Shown here: piece by piece, positions 1-12,805 of the stretch
How the letters are laid out: each line of letters opens with the position of its first letter
How positions within the stretch are numbered: the stretch's first letter is position 1
Origin: Ampelomyces quisqualis
Taxonomy: Eukaryota; Ascomycota; Dothideomycetes; Pleosporales; Phaeosphaeriaceae
NCBI GenBank assembly: GCA_018398575.1
Contig: JAGTXZ010000003.1
Coordinates: 682,001-746,000 of the forward strand
DNA length: 64,000 nucleotides
Direction: 5' to 3'
Program-made: the position numbers and the translations under genes
The notes under the pieces: generated by a model
What the model was told of the DNA's origin: nothing
Seen by the model: only the letters and a program-made list of their open reading frames with translations
Database searches by the model: none

Positions 1-3000
1 ACGTAACAAGAGCTCCTAGCAAGTTAGTTGCACTTTGCTAAAGCTGCGCAACTAGCGTCTTTGCGTCTGTTTCTATAATAAACTCTACCCTGTATAAGTA
101 GGTCTAAAACTTCTTTAGTGCTAGGAGTAGAGCTTTACATTTGTGTTTTTCTAAGTTCTAGTTTTATTTAGATTTAGACTAAACTCTACTTTTGTACTAG
201 ATAAGGTGCTAACAACTCTTTAGATCTAGCTGTATAAGAACTGCGCCCTAACTCTTTTTACTACTATTAACAGAAACAACAATTAGAAGTAACAGCTTGT
301 TATAAGAGATAGAGACAAGTGCTAGCGTAGAGTATAGCGCGTGTTTTAATCTGTCTATTATGCCCTATTATTCTAAAGACTACTTAAAGAGCGCGTTCTT
401 GCGTAGCAGGCAGAATAGCAGCTCTAAAATAATAGCAAAATACTTAATCTATACTCTGTAATACATATATATACTAATAAACATTTAAACGTCTTTCTAG
501 TCTCTATAGAGTAGCTAGAAGAGGATTTTCTTAATTTTCTTGTAATTAGGATAGTAGCCAGCAGCGTTAACCTAATAACCTACTACAATTATAGACGCGT
601 AGCAGAAATCTAATTTGTAACCTAATATTGTTGCTCCTGCGCGTTTAATGTCTGCTAACACAGTGTCTATATTGCAGAGGTACTCTGCAACATATTTTCT
701 AATACCTAGTTTAATCTCTATTCTGTTATAGTAGCACTTTAGTCCCTTAATACAAACATTATCTAGGTAAGGTCTGCAGCGTTCTAGAATATAATCTTAG
801 CATATCTTAGTTATAACGCGTACAAATTTAGTAACTAAATTTATTATACTTATAGGCAGAGTACACTAGCGCACTAGTCTAATAGGTGTATAGAACGCTG
901 TTACGTTCTAAGAGTTCTTGTGTAACTCTACTTAGTTATATCCTAAGAAGAAGTTAAGTAAGCTTATAATTACGCAACTAGTAAAATCTTCTGCAAATTT
1001 GTCTAGATTAGGTAGTAGGTTTGCGTTATAAATTGTAACTTTGTTAATCTTTTGCGCGTTGTTAATAAGTTAATATCCTTTGTCTTTCTTAGCTACTAGA
1101 AACTATAGGTTTTAGTACTAGCTTCTACACAGTTTAAGAGCCCTTTAGTTAATACATTCCTGTACTATTTTAACTACTACGTCTCTAAGTTTTTAGGAGA
1201 TAGGGAATTAATTAGCTTGCTACGCCTTGTAAAGAATAGTGTTAATTTTAATTAGAGGTACTATCTTATAGCTAACTTATTCTAATTTGCTAAAGTCTTA
1301 GGCTAGGGCAGCTTCTTATAAGTACAGTAGCTCCTCTAGCATAGCTTGTTCTTGTAGGAGCAAGTCTAGAGAGATCTTTATCTTTAACAGGCGTTTAGGC
1401 GTAAGCCTTATACCTCTAGGGAACTTTGCGTATTATAGCTTAAAGTAGCTTAAGAATAGAGCGTTTTTCTTATTTAGTACTTGTTAAATACGCGCACGCT
1501 CTTTCTAATCTTTATACCTACTAATGTTCCTTAGAGTCTATTCTAAGTTGTCTACTAGCTAAACCTTTTAAGCTTTTTGCTTGTGCAAAGTGCTAATGTT
1601 AAAGAAAATATTGTTTAATTGTAGATTAGTTGTGCGCTTTAGCTAAATTATTATTACTTTAACAGGTAACTTTCTCTTACTAGTTGTTTTACTAAGCTCT
1701 TGCTCTTAGAAGCTCTTAGCACTAATATTAATCTTAAGACTCTAAGGGAGCTGTCTTATAACACTTGCTATAATATTTTAAGAGTAGTAGCCTACGCTAT
1801 TGCTAACAAGCATGTACATTCTATTGCTGTTACTAATAATAATAGATCTGTTAGGCCCTGCGCCTATAGTGCCTACACCTAGCTACTAGAAGAACTGTGT
1901 GTCTAAGAGAATAATTAGTGTTAAAGATTTCTGTTAGAGCTACTTTGTTACTAACTTTATTACTGGCTAATTCTTGCTTAAAGTATTAGAGTCTACTTAA
2001 AGCTGTGTTAAGTTTATTTAATAGTTCTGGTCTAGCTGTATAACAGGTTTAGATAGGAGTAAAACGCTAGCGATTACACTCCCCTAACGTTTCCTACTAG
2101 AGGCCTAGAGTAGAGTTCTAGCGCGTTAATCTAATTGCCTTTTGTGTACACAAATCTTGTACTGTGTTTACTATTCTTGCTAAAGATTTAGCAGTAGGTT
2201 AGCCTATTAGTAGCGTACTTAATTCTAGCTTAAGCGTCTATTAGAAAGAAATTGCCTAAGATAATTAGGTTTGTGCACTCCTTAAGGATAAAGAAGCTAG
2301 TGCAGATTTTAATCCTCCTAATAGTAATAGGTACTTCCTATATAATGCCTAAGAACCCTTTAGTTAAACTGTTTACTGCTACTATTTTTACAGTTTTTAT
2401 ACTCTTTGGCAGAGACATAATTAGAAGCATAGCTTGTTCTACTATTTCTCTTTTTATAGTGTTAAGCTCTGCGCCAAAGTTAATAAGGCTAAGAAACTAG
2501 GTCCTCTTAATGTTAATAGGTACTTTTAGGCATTCCCTTCTAAGGTGCTCTACGCCTAAGGCTTAATTATACTCCCTCTAATAGTAAGTAGGCTCGCAAA
2601 AGTCCTTGTTAGCGGCAAGCTTAAGGCCTAGTTCTTTATTGCGTTAGATATGCCTTTTAATCTAGCTAATCTTTAGGTCTAACTAGTGTTTAGTATTAAT
2701 ACTAAAGCACTTACTTACTTTTCTGTTTACTGCCTTAACTAGCACGTAGTCTAGGAGTAAGCCTTAGGTTAGCAAGTTAATACTAGCTCTTATAGTAGGT
2801 TAGTTTCTATCTAAGTCTTTGTTAGCGCTTTTAACTGTTGTGTAGCGTGTTAGGGCAACTAAAAGGTCTTTAAACTCTACTAGCGTGTAGCTTACTTAAA
2901 ACAGCTTCTTCTTAACCTCTAGCATATTGCTAATAACAGTCTTAAGCAGTAACAGAACTAGGGTATTAAGGATACGCTAGATAACTAATTAGGCGTTAGC

Positions 3001-5990
3001 CTTAAACTTCTAGACTAGCTACTGCTTCTTTAGGTTCTTCTTCTTTTGCTCTACTGCGTAGGTAGGCTTTAACAGCCCTTTAGTTAGTTAGGTAACCTCC
3101 TCTATTTCTATATCTCCTAATTTCTTATTACTTGCAAATTAAACTAAGTAGTCTTATCCTAACTTTTTACTTATAAAGTAGCTGTTATCTCTATCCCTAT
3201 AGCCTTTTAAGTGCAGGATCCTATTAACTAGCTTCTAAGGTAGCTTCTAAACCTAAACCTAACTGTATACAGGTTGATTATTACTACGTTTTACTTAGTT
3301 TTGGCTAATAACTGCAGCTGATACTAAGCTGCTATTAGTAAGAAGTTCCTTAGATTTAGTTATAAGGTAGTCTAATATGTCCTAATACTTGTTGCAGTTT
3401 ACTTCTAACAGCGCTCCTAAGGTATTAGGCACTAGCTATATAGAGACTGCGTTGTTCTTGATAGGAATAGAGAGACTAGGTCTGCCTATAAATTTAGATT
3501 TAACCTTAAGAGAGTTAACGTTGCGTTTTAGAAAGCGCCTCTTAATCTTAGCTAAAATAGTCTTAGCTTATTGTGTATTGCTAAGGCTAGTAACTCTGCC
3601 CTATAGATTGTTAGGCGTCTTCTATTAGAGCATGTTGCGTTTGTTAAGAAAGTACTAGCTATTAGTAATAAAGCCTTTTAGTGTTAGGCAGTTCTGCTTT
3701 AAATGCCTAGTCTTATTACAAACCTAACAGTTTATCCTAAAGCTACTTAGTAGTCTTCTGCTAGGACGTTTCTGCTAGTAACTCTAATTGTTATTTAAGT
3801 AGCTGTAGTTCTAGCTGTTACGCTAATAGTTGTTATTCCTTTATACTTACTGCTGTTGCCTATAGTTCTAATAGCTCTAGTTCTATAGAGCTAACTAAGG
3901 CATGTATAGTTACAGAGCTCCTAATTGCTCTTTAGTTTGCTTGTAAACTAAGGCATAAATAACTAGGTTATTTATAAGCTCTGCTTTGCAAGAGGTCTAT
4001 TATATGCTCTATAGCTGCTGCTTAATAGTTATTTAGTTAAGCCTAAGCTGCAGTATCTTATCTATAAGGTTATCTACTTTGTTCTTTATAGGCGCTGCAC
4101 TAGAAAGAGCTTGCTTACGCTAGTTTCTAAATAGAGTACTCTTTGTTAGCAACTAAAGGGTAGCAGGTTAGAAGCTTGTTTCTAGCTTAATTCTAGGTTT
4201 AAAGTTGTTTTGTTGCAGTAGAGCTAATAGTTGTTTAGCTACTAGTTCTACTTTAAACTCTACCTCTAGTTTAAAGGCCTTTATAGCTTCTGCTAGATTT
4301 AACATACGTGCTTCCTCTTCTACCTCTAGGCGTTTTGCTAGGTAGTCTTAGATCTTTTTATACTTAAAGTCCTTTAGAGTGTCTGTTTTTAGGCTAAATC
4401 TCTCTAGAATCTTTATTACGTGTTAGAGCAGCAGTCTCTTAACAAAGTAGTAGCTGCAACAGTCCTTATTAATAGTGCCTGCTTTAATACACCTTTTGCT
4501 GCAGATTTAAAAGTCCTATAGGTAGTCTATAATCTTTAGGTCTAATCTTATTTAGTACTAACCTAGCTAGTGTTTAAAGTACTTTACGCGCTCTTCTTGT
4601 TAACCTTTGTTATTATTTCTAAAGCGTTGTTAGAGGCTATTGCAAAGCTCTCTCTAAGAGTAGTTATCCTAGGCTTTTACATACTCTTTAGACGCCTATA
4701 TAATAGTCTTCTGTCTTAGCTTACAGTAGGCGACTAGTCTGTTAATTATTATCTAGTCTGTAAAGCTATAGTACTTTAAGAAGTCCTTAAAGCGCTCTAG
4801 AAAGTCTGTAACGTTAGTCCTATTAAACAACAGCATATTTTTTGCTAAGTAAGACAGTAGCTGCGTTGTGTACAATAGGAGCTGCACTTAGTTAAGAAAC
4901 TCTGCTAGCATCTAAAGAGCCCTTAACATCAAGTTATCTTAGCCTATACTTCTGCGCCTAGAGTGCCCTTCTAATAGCTATTTAGCCTACTTTTCTAGCA
5001 CACTACTTATATTTGCGCTAGCTTCTCTTATTAACTCTATAGGCGTTAGTAGTAGAGCTTCCTGTCTGTTAGGGTATTTAAGGTGTTAACAACTTAATGT
5101 GCTATTAAGCAGTTCTGTATTGTTTCTACGTTACTTTTGTAGGCTACCTAAACAGTAGTTAGAGTTTATTTAAATAAACTAAAGAAGAGTAATAGCCTAG
5201 AAGACTAGGATTAAAGTTACTACTCTATATAGAGTTGCTAAAAAGCTAAAGGCTTAAGCTTTTCTAATGTCTAATAGCGCTTCTGTTGTAAAGTCTACTA
5301 ATTTCTTTCTAATTTCTTTATACTTGCTGTCTAAGCAATTGTTAATTTCCTCTTCCTCTTAACTACCTGTTTTAATGTCTTCTTTAGTCTACTCTTAGTT
5401 GTTTCTGCTATTTATGCTCTAGAACTTCTTTAGTATACTACATGCTTAGTAGGGCGCAATAACTTTGCACTTTTACTTAGCCTAATACAGCTTTAGCTTC
5501 AGCTTGCGTCTTGCTCCTTTGGCTATTGCTCTGCTTTTTAAGGTCTGCTTAATCTCTCTTCTAACTTAGTTCTAGTAGTAGCTAATCTAGGTACTTTAGA
5601 TAGGCGTTGCTCTAGGCCCTCTAGATAGGCGTTACTCTAGATCCTACTTTCTGTTCCTCTAATCTTAGAGTATTAACTCTATGTCCTTAGAATAGATACT
5701 AATTATATTTTAGAGAAAACTGTAGCAGCTTACTAAACACTTGTTAGACTATTAAGTTTCTGCAATTCTTAGGTTACAAGGACTATAGAAGAGCGTAGGT
5801 GTATACGCAGGTACGCAGCCTTCTAAGGCCTAGGCTAATAGGAATTTAGAGTTATAATTAGTTACTATATATAGTAGAGCGTTATTTACCTCTAAGGCCT
5901 ATTAGATTTGATGTAGATTTAAATACATTATTATTAGGTGTGTGTGTTGTTAGTTCTTCTGTCTTCTAATAGCCTTTTAGCTATTGTATC
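1..5990 (-). mobile_element. RIP-degraded Ty3/gypsy retrotransposon, partial
   Basis: Read on the minus strand and ignoring many stops, about 530-1140 carries a Ty3/gypsy reverse transcriptase core: a KKDKGY..LINNAQ..NKV block, then an ..LLNFFLGYNQVEL block where an aspartate is expected, then ..RAGATILGYK. The start of RNase H (..IYMYYRV.IKYFAIIL..) follows at about 340-530. Higher coordinates hold the gag part, with a CCHC zinc knuckle at 3688-3729. Integrase and the 3' LTR would lie beyond base 1. No 5' LTR of its own was recognised, so the right boundary is approximate. Most tryptophan and glutamine codons have become stops (TGG to TAG, CAA/CAG to TAA/TAG), as RIP produces. No frame is functional. 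Confidence 0.8.
3688..3729 (-). other. Gag CCHC zinc knuckle in the gypsy remnant
   Basis: The minus strand reads C-x2-C-x4-H-x4-C over exactly 14 codons, with lysines between the ligands. This is the nucleic-acid-binding knuckle of retroelement Gag proteins. All four ligands survive although a tryptophan codon next to the first cysteine is now TAG. It shows that the 3.7-5.6 kb part is the gag end and fixes the element's orientation. Confidence 0.75.
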
Positions 5991-6052
5991 TTGTCTATGC
6001 TCTTAGCTGTGCCCCAAGCGTCCTTTAGACTTACTTCCTATGTTACTTTACT

Positions 6053-6323
6053 ACAATAGCAGCAAAGTTATAGGATAACAATAGCAGTATAGATAGAAGT
6101 AAGTTAATTCTTGTTCTGCAGCTTTAGTACAGAACTGCTCTTTTGTAGATATAACTAGACGTGTGTTCTTATAACTAGAATACACTAAGTCTGCGCTAGT
6201 GTAGCGCTGTTAAGACGCTAGAGCAGCTGTGCGCGTTTTACGCGTATAACAGCTAGAGTAGCGTTATAGTAGCGCAGGCGTATTACTGCGCAACTAACAG
6301 CTCTACGCTATAGCATCTTTACA
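6053..6323 (-). repeat. LTR, left copy (3' LTR of the chromovirus)
   Basis: This 271-bp sequence matches 12806-13076 in the same orientation along its whole length, with scattered mostly C/T and A/G differences. Its right end reads CATCTTTACA, against CATCCTTACA in the other copy. The outermost four bases on the left differ from the partner's TGTA. It contains an internal inverted repeat (GCGCGTTTTACGCGT). Confidence 0.85.
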
Positions 6324-7348
6324 ATTATTTCTTTCTCTTTAGAATTACTGTCTTAGCAATTTGTATAACGTTAGGTCTTGTTAGTGCGTAACTAGCGTTA
6401 TTATTATAAAGGCTGTTATTATACTAAGGCTAAAACTCTAAGTAAATCTAAGAGGCAGCTAGTAGCTATAGTAATAGTAGAAATATAGTAGAACTTTGTG
6501 TGCCTAATCCTTTCTACTTCTTTAGTAATAATTATATTACTATTACTACTACACTATCTTCTAGCTCTACGCTATTATAACTCTATTGCTTTTACATTAA
6601 TTACTATAAGCACTATACCTATACTACCCTCTACTTTTATTATTTCTATAAGTAGTATAACACTAGCGTTGCAATGTTACTAACTTAGCACTTAGGCTAC
6701 GCCTGTTGCCTGCTGCAGTAGCGTTTCTAATATTAAGTTAGTAATTTTAATTTACCTTTGTTGCGCTAAGAGCCTAAAGCTTACTAGCACCTATTATAAC
6801 CTTATAGTTAGTAGCCTACGCTGTAGCTCTTGCTAGAGCAAGAAAAAGCTCTGCCTTAAGGTCTTTACTAATTTTGTTAAAGGCTAGAATACTATATACT
6901 AGTAGTAGTAGTGTCTTACTACTAAAAAAGACTCTAACTCTATTGCAGTTACTGCGTAAGAGATAGCGCTGCGCTAGTAGACTAGCTTAGTAAAGCTTTT
7001 TCTATACACTAAGGTTAAGTATAGAAGTTGTTGTTAGCCTAAGAGTAATAAGATTTAGATTCTATAGGTTAAGGTAACTAACTGCCTATCTACTGTAGTA
7101 GAAAGTATTCTTAACTTGCTACAGGCTTAGGTAAGTTATTTTTCTTATTCTCTACAGTTGCTACGCTAGCATTCTAACAGCATCTAGGCTAACTTTTCTT
7201 CTCTTAGTAAGGCTAACGCGCAGTTTAATTCTAACCTTAATCTAAAAGAAAAGAAGTTTTTCTCTAGGCCTAAGCCTAGGTTTAAGAGTAGTAGTAGTAG
7301 TAAGAGTAGAGATAGAGATAAAACCCTCTCTTAGAGAGCTCTAGCCCT

Positions 7349-7585
7349 GTGCCTTCTCTTAAGAAGAAAGATAAGAGTAAGGCTAAGGCTAAGCCTAAAG
7401 CTAAGCCTAAGGCTAAACCTAAGCTTAAGCCTAAGCCTAAGAAGCGCCTAGCTTTAGCTAGTTCTGCTAAAGAGCCTGCGTCTAAGCGCGTTAAGAGCTT
7501 AGACCTATTAGGTTACCTAGTGCGCGCTGCAACAGCAATAGTAAAGAGTAAAGTCCTATTAGAGTTAGGTAATACTATTTCTTAG
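7349..7585 (+). other. Open frame with Lys/Pro repeats, antisense to the chromovirus
   Basis: A 78-codon open stretch on the plus strand lies between the chromodomain end of pol and the 3' LTR. It is rich in lysine, alanine and proline, with a KAKPKAKPK-type repeat over roughly residues 11-32, followed by a tail (..SLDLLGYLVRAATAIV..). It has no ATG at its start (the first codon is GTG) and a stop lies just upstream. Upstream in the same area the plus strand also reads Ser/Arg/Lys-rich segments. I do not recognise the family. It could be the remnant of an antisense accessory ORF, or an accident of a purine-rich repeat. Confidence 0.3.
7378..7443 (+). repeat. Short tandem repeat AAGGCTAAGCCT
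   Basis: About 65 bp of imperfect tandem 6/12-bp units (AAGGCT, AAGCCT, AAAGCT) encode the Lys-Ala/Lys-Pro alternation of the open frame at 7349-7585. Confidence 0.75.
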
Positions 7586-7756
7586 AAACAGCAGGAAGAA
7601 GTAGAAGATAGAGGGCTTAGTAATAATTTACTAGGCTCTCTAAGCTTCTATAAGGCTAATAAAGATAATAATAAGTTTCTAGGCTAAGCTAGTAGTTATA
7701 CTTAGCTATGCTGCTAGAGCGCTAGCAGTGCACTAGTAAGGCCCCTTTATTTTCTT

Positions 7757-7816
7757 ATGTTTTTTTTTTCTTTCTGTCTTTTTTTTCCTTTATTTTTCTT
7801 TTTTTCTTTTTTTGTA
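7757..7816. other. Long T-rich (minus-strand purine) tract
   Basis: About 60 bases of almost pure T with a few C on the plus strand form a polypurine tract on the minus strand, the retrotransposon's sense strand. It lies just past the chromodomain end of pol. A polypurine tract normally abuts the 3' LTR, but here the recognised LTR is about 1.4 kb further on. Confidence 0.5.
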
Positions 7817-10438
7817 TATTAATTGTATAAGTAATTAATCTTCTTTCTAGTTATACTTTTCTATAAGTAATTTGTCTATATTTTTTTAATTAACTTATTT
7901 GTTATATTCTAAAGGCTAGCCTTTTTATTTTACTAGGTAATTTACTAAATACTTGTTACGCCTCTTTACTAATATAGCTTTAACTTTATAGCGTTATTGC
8001 AACTTCTTGCAATTATCTAAATTAACAGGCCTAAGTAAGGTTAACTCTTCTTCCTTCTTAGCTACAAACAGCTAGAGCAAGAAGGTATAGAATACTAGGT
8101 AAATTCTTATGTGCGATAGAAGTAAGATTCTAAAAGCTTATAAGCTAATTTACTCTTCTACTAGAAAGAGGCCTATCTAGCGCAGTAATAGCTTTCTGCT
8201 AGCGCTGTACAGGCGTAAATGCTTTGTTAACAAGAAGACTATATCTTTAGGTTTAAACTCTTAGAGCCTGTGTCTTTTGTTATAATATTGCTCTTAATAT
8301 TATAAAGTTTTATACTAGTAATTAGCTAGAGCGTCCTAAGTTTGTATAAGCTTCTATAATCTTTCTCTAATACTAGAGACTTTAGTAGGCACTATTAGCT
8401 TACAGTTAAGGCGTAGGTAAAACCTATAGTAGGCAAAGAATAGAGATATTCCTAATGTAGCCTGCTTAGTATTATTATATACAAATTCTAATAGTAACAA
8501 GAGGTTTACCTAATCTTCTTAATAATTATTTATAAAAGCTCTTAGGTATTGCTTAAAGGTCTAATTTTGCTATTCTGTTTACCTATCTGTTTATAGGTAG
8601 AAGGTAGTGCTAAGCTAGCGTTTTGCCTTTGCTATAAAGTAGAAGTCTACCTAAAATTATAAAGTAAAAACACTTTCTTAATCTAATACAATACCTTTAG
8701 GCAATCTAAAGAATTATATAATATATTCTAAGAACAGCTCTGCTAACTATAAGGTAGTAACTGTTTTTTGTGTAGAGATATACTTAGCTATTTTAGTATA
8801 CCTATTAACTATAATAAGTATTACGTTATATATAACGCTATAGCGCTTAGTAAGTAGTAGGCCTGTAACAAAATCTATTGTAATTTCTTGCTATAGTCTC
8901 TAAGGTTAGAGAAGTGCGTTTTACACGCTAGCAGAGTACTGCTTAAGCAACTTTGTGCCTTAGTATACTAAGCAAGAGTTAATATACTTCTTAAGCTCTT
9001 TTTTAAGCCTAGGCTAATAGTAGTATTAGGCTACAAGCTTAAGCGTTTTAGCCTACCTAAAATAGCTAGCAAGTAGATTATTATAATATAGCTTAAGAAG
9101 CTTAGCTCTAAAGGCTAGCTCTAGTAGAATATACAATTAGTTCTTAAACTAAAGGCTGCCTAAAGCGTTAAGCTTCTAGTGCCTTAATAGGCAGACGCTA
9201 GAGATTTAACGTCCCTGCGTATTACAACTGCTTCTAGGTTATTCTGTTATACTTGTATATAGATTTTAAAGAAGGACTTAAAGAGTTTCTTATAAGCTAA
9301 CCTTTCTAAGGCTGCAGCTCTTACTTGTAACTGTGTAACTCTTTAGGCTATTACTAGTCTGCTCTTAGAGATCTTCTAATTAAAGCTGTAGCTTCTAGCT
9401 ATTGCTTTAACGCTGTGCGCTAGGCTTTATAACTGCGTAACCTTTTAGGTTATTACTAGTCTACTCTTAGAAATCTTCTAATTAGAGCTGTAGCGCGTAG
9501 CTGTTGCCTTAACGCTATGCGCTAGGCTTATAGAAACATCTTTATTAAGATGTAGAGTGCCTGCTTACTATTAAGCTATTATCTAGCTTTTTACTAACGC
9601 TAGCTCTTTACTAGGTAGCTTAGCTTAGGTTCTTGCTAGCTGCAACTTCTTTTGCAGTACTAGTAATATATCTAATAGTTAAATATCTAGCGTATTGCTG
9701 TTGTTTATAAGTTGCCTTAAAGGCCTATTTATAGGATTTGTCTTTCTAGACTAATACTTAATCTTAAAGTTATAAGCAGCTAGCTTTATAGCTTAGCTAG
9801 CCTATCTTTTAGACAGAGTTAACGTGCCTATAAAGCCGCGTAGGTTGTTATAGTTTGTTTATATTTCTAACTAAACTACTAGCCTCTTAATATAGTAACG
9901 CTAGTGCTGCACTACTATAATAATAGTAAAGAGCTTTAGGTTGTATATATAGTAGTTCCTTTTTGCAGGTAAGAGTTTTCTTAACTAGAAGGCTATAGGG
10001 TGCTAGTTTCTATCTGCATAGAGTTAGAAGAAGATGCCTACTACTCTCTAGATAGAGGTATTAGTTTTTAGCTTAGATAGAAGCGTATAGTTATAGTGCT
10101 GCAGGACTAGCGCAGTTGCAAACCTGTTACAGAGCTAGCGCTTTGCCTTTTCTGCTGCGTTAGGCTAGTTAAAAGGACTAGACTTTTTCTCTTAAACTAA
10201 TTTCTTTAGAAGATTAGTAATAGAGCTAATAATAACAGAGAAACCTTATATAAAGCGTTAATAGAAGTTTGTAAAGCCTAGAAAGACTTAAACATCCTTA
10301 AAGGACGTTAGCATAGGCTAATTAATAACTGCGTAAACCTGTTCTAGATCTATTGTAACGCTATTAAGGCGCATAATAAACCCTAGAAACTTAACTTAGT
10401 TAGTAGCAAAGGTACACTCGTCAGGAAAATACAACGTT

Positions 10439-10466
10439 AGCGACATCCGCGACATTAGCGACACTG
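10439..10466 (+). repeat. GCGACAYT repeat cluster, left
   Basis: Three copies of GCGACAYY/GCGACACT lie in a row, about 20 bp inside the left inverted repeat of the insertion. The same unit recurs near its right end in the same orientation. Confidence 0.65.
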
Positions 10467-11067
10467 TCAGAACGGTCGACCAGACAGTTCTCGACCGTAC
10501 TCGACTGTCCCTAGGGTTCCCTATTTGTTCTGGCCGCCTAATTAGACTGAAACGCTCAAATTAATCTGCCTGATCCACTGGACCCACCTGCCCCACCCGC
10601 GCCATTACGTCATTATTCTAAAAACCAAAAATATAGAGCTTGATTTTCTCTTTAAAACGTACTTTTCAGATTTCTTATAGCTGCTCTTGTTGTTGAGATG
10701 CAAGGCAGTAAAGTTTGTAGAGTTTTAAAGTTCTTTGCCAAGGCTTGTTTTCGCTAAAGCTCTAGCACTTTAACTAGATAATATATTATATTTTTTATTA
10801 AAGAAATAGTAACTAAAGTGCAGATTTTACTTTAGGACATTTTATTATAGTATATTATATAGGGGGTGCGTAGATCTATTGTGTTGAACATACTTAAAGT
10901 TTTTTTAAAAAAGTTTATAACTTCAACGCGCTATATCTCAATAACTAGAGCAGCTACAAAAATTCTGAATAGTGCATTTTAAAGAGGGAATTCCGCTCTA
11001 TATTTTGTATTTTTAGGTTACTTACGTAATCATGAAAATACAGCAATACAGTCACGTGAGTAAAATT

Positions 11068-11140
11068 GGCGACATTGGCGACACTAGCGACACTGGCGAC
11101 ACTGTTAGGTCGCTAGCGACTTGCCAGCGACTCGCTAGCA
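11068..11140 (+). repeat. GCGACAYT repeat cluster, right
   Basis: Four near-perfect GCGACAYT units about 9 bp apart are followed by looser GCTAGCGACT-type units (about 11,108-11,140). They have the same orientation as the left cluster, so they are subterminal direct repeats, as seen at transposase-binding ends of some DNA transposons. Confidence 0.65.
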
Positions 11141-12805
11141 ACCAGAAGTGAGTGGGGCGACTTTGGCGAATTGTCTAGTGGACAGTATTGCTGTTGGGCT
11201 GCCGCGGGTCGCGGCGATTGGGCTGATCAGATCAATCTTAAATTTTCCTAACGCTACTGCTTTAACTTATAGTAAATAACAACGCGTTTCTCTTTTAGGC
11301 TTAGTAACTCTAAAATAACAAGTTAGGCTGCGTTAGTAATTCTGTATAGAATAGTAGTAAAGGACTTAGTAACGCTCTAGTTGTTCTTTATTATTAGATA
11401 GGCCTAATAAGCGTAGAAGCTAAGTACTGTGCTTAAGTTAAGTAGACAGATAGTTAGTAGCGCTGCGCTGTTAATTTAAAGAAGGTTCTTAAGCAAGGCA
11501 ATATTCTTGTTAATTGTGCTAAGTTCTGTACTATAGTTAATTAGTATTTGTATAGGCTGCGCAGCGCTATTATTACGCAGCGTTCTAAGTACTTTAATAC
11601 AATTCTTCTGTTATAATAAAACTTAGGCTATTAAGAGAAAGAGTCTTTTTAGGCCTTCTTGTTTTTTGTTTGTATTAAGTTTAAGCTAGTAACAGAAGAG
11701 GAGCTATTAAGCCTTAATCTGTACTCTCTAGCTTAATAGCCTATGTTGCTGCAATAGTAGTAAGCGTTAGTTAGCTTTAGGCTTAGGTTTATAGTGCTAG
11801 TAGCACAACGTTGTAAAGCTGTTGCGTTAGGTTTAGATTGCAAAGTTTTAGCTATACTAGGCGTTCTGTGTGTACAATAGTATAGTAATAGTATACTACT
11901 ACTATAGCGCAAGTTGTCCTTAAGCGTTACAGCGCGTTTAATAAGTTTTCTACAGGTAGTAGAAAACTTAGTGTAGTTAGAGAGAGCTACTCTAACCTCT
12001 AGGCAGAGTTTGCTGTACAAGTATATTACTAGGTATTTCTGCTTATAGAAAGGGTTTACCTAATTTTCTAACGTTAATAGATAGGCTGTAAATTTATTTA
12101 CTATTTAGCTATCTTTTTAGACTACTATTTAATACTATATAGTAACTTAGAGCTCTCTATTTACTAGGCTCTTAATCTAATTAAGTAGAAAAGATATTAT
12201 GTTACGCTACGCTAGCGTTCTACTGTTGTCTTTCTATTCTCTCTATATCTATATTTGTTAAAACGTAGTTTGCAGGTACTAGAAAGTAAAGGTAATCTTT
12301 TGATTCTTAAGCTAAAAGGCTAAGAGGTCTAATTAAAAGGCAATAGATAGCCTAGCTTAAAGTCTTAATACTTCCTAATTCTCTTGCCTTTAAAGACAGA
12401 GATTTTCTTAATCTTTAGCCTACGCTTTAGTAGCACTAATAGGTTAAGTTAGAGGTAGCGCGCTAGTAGAGATATGTTGCGTCCCTCTAAAGGTGTTAGT
12501 TCTGTTGTATAAAGAGCGCCTAAGGGCTGTTTAGAAGTTAAAGAAGGCTGTTTACCTACTAGTAATTGCTCCTATTAGCGTACTTCTTTCTTTAGATTCT
12601 AGATCTTAGCTTGCTTCTTAAGTTCTTAGCGCTAGCGCTTTAGCTGCGCTAAGCGTTTACTTAGACTACTTATTGTTTCTTTATTAGAAGTGTTTTCTCT
12701 TAGTAGATTAGCTAGTAGGCTTAGAGATAGATCCTAATCTATTATTATTAGGTAACTAGGCTGCTATCCTTTTGCAAGGTAAAGGAATTAAAACTGTAAA
12801 AGGTT

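Larger units (their letters stand above)
10419..11253. mobile_element. Unmutated 835-bp insertion with short terminal inverted repeats
   Basis: Inside the dead RT gene the base composition changes abruptly. TCA, TGA, TCG, CCA and CCG, which are almost absent outside, are common here. The edges carry CGTCAGGAAAAT (10419-10430) and, inverted, CGTTAGGAAAAT (11242-11253), a 12-bp terminal inverted repeat with one mismatch. Near each end are repeated GCGACAYT units. No coding frame is visible. It looks like a non-autonomous DNA element inserted after, or protected from, the RIP that hit its host. A clear target-site duplication was not found, so the exact ends may shift by a few bases. Confidence 0.6.

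Noticed and set aside
1700..3628. Open frames of 60-82 codons on the plus strand in the transposon block
   Set aside because: They lie antisense to the recognised gypsy remnant, have no conserved features, and arise because stop codons from RIP fall mainly on the element's coding strand.
6498..6683. Hydrophobic 61-codon plus-strand frame
   Set aside because: It is Leu/Ile-rich only because the region is TA-rich. No second copy or conserved context supports a membrane protein.
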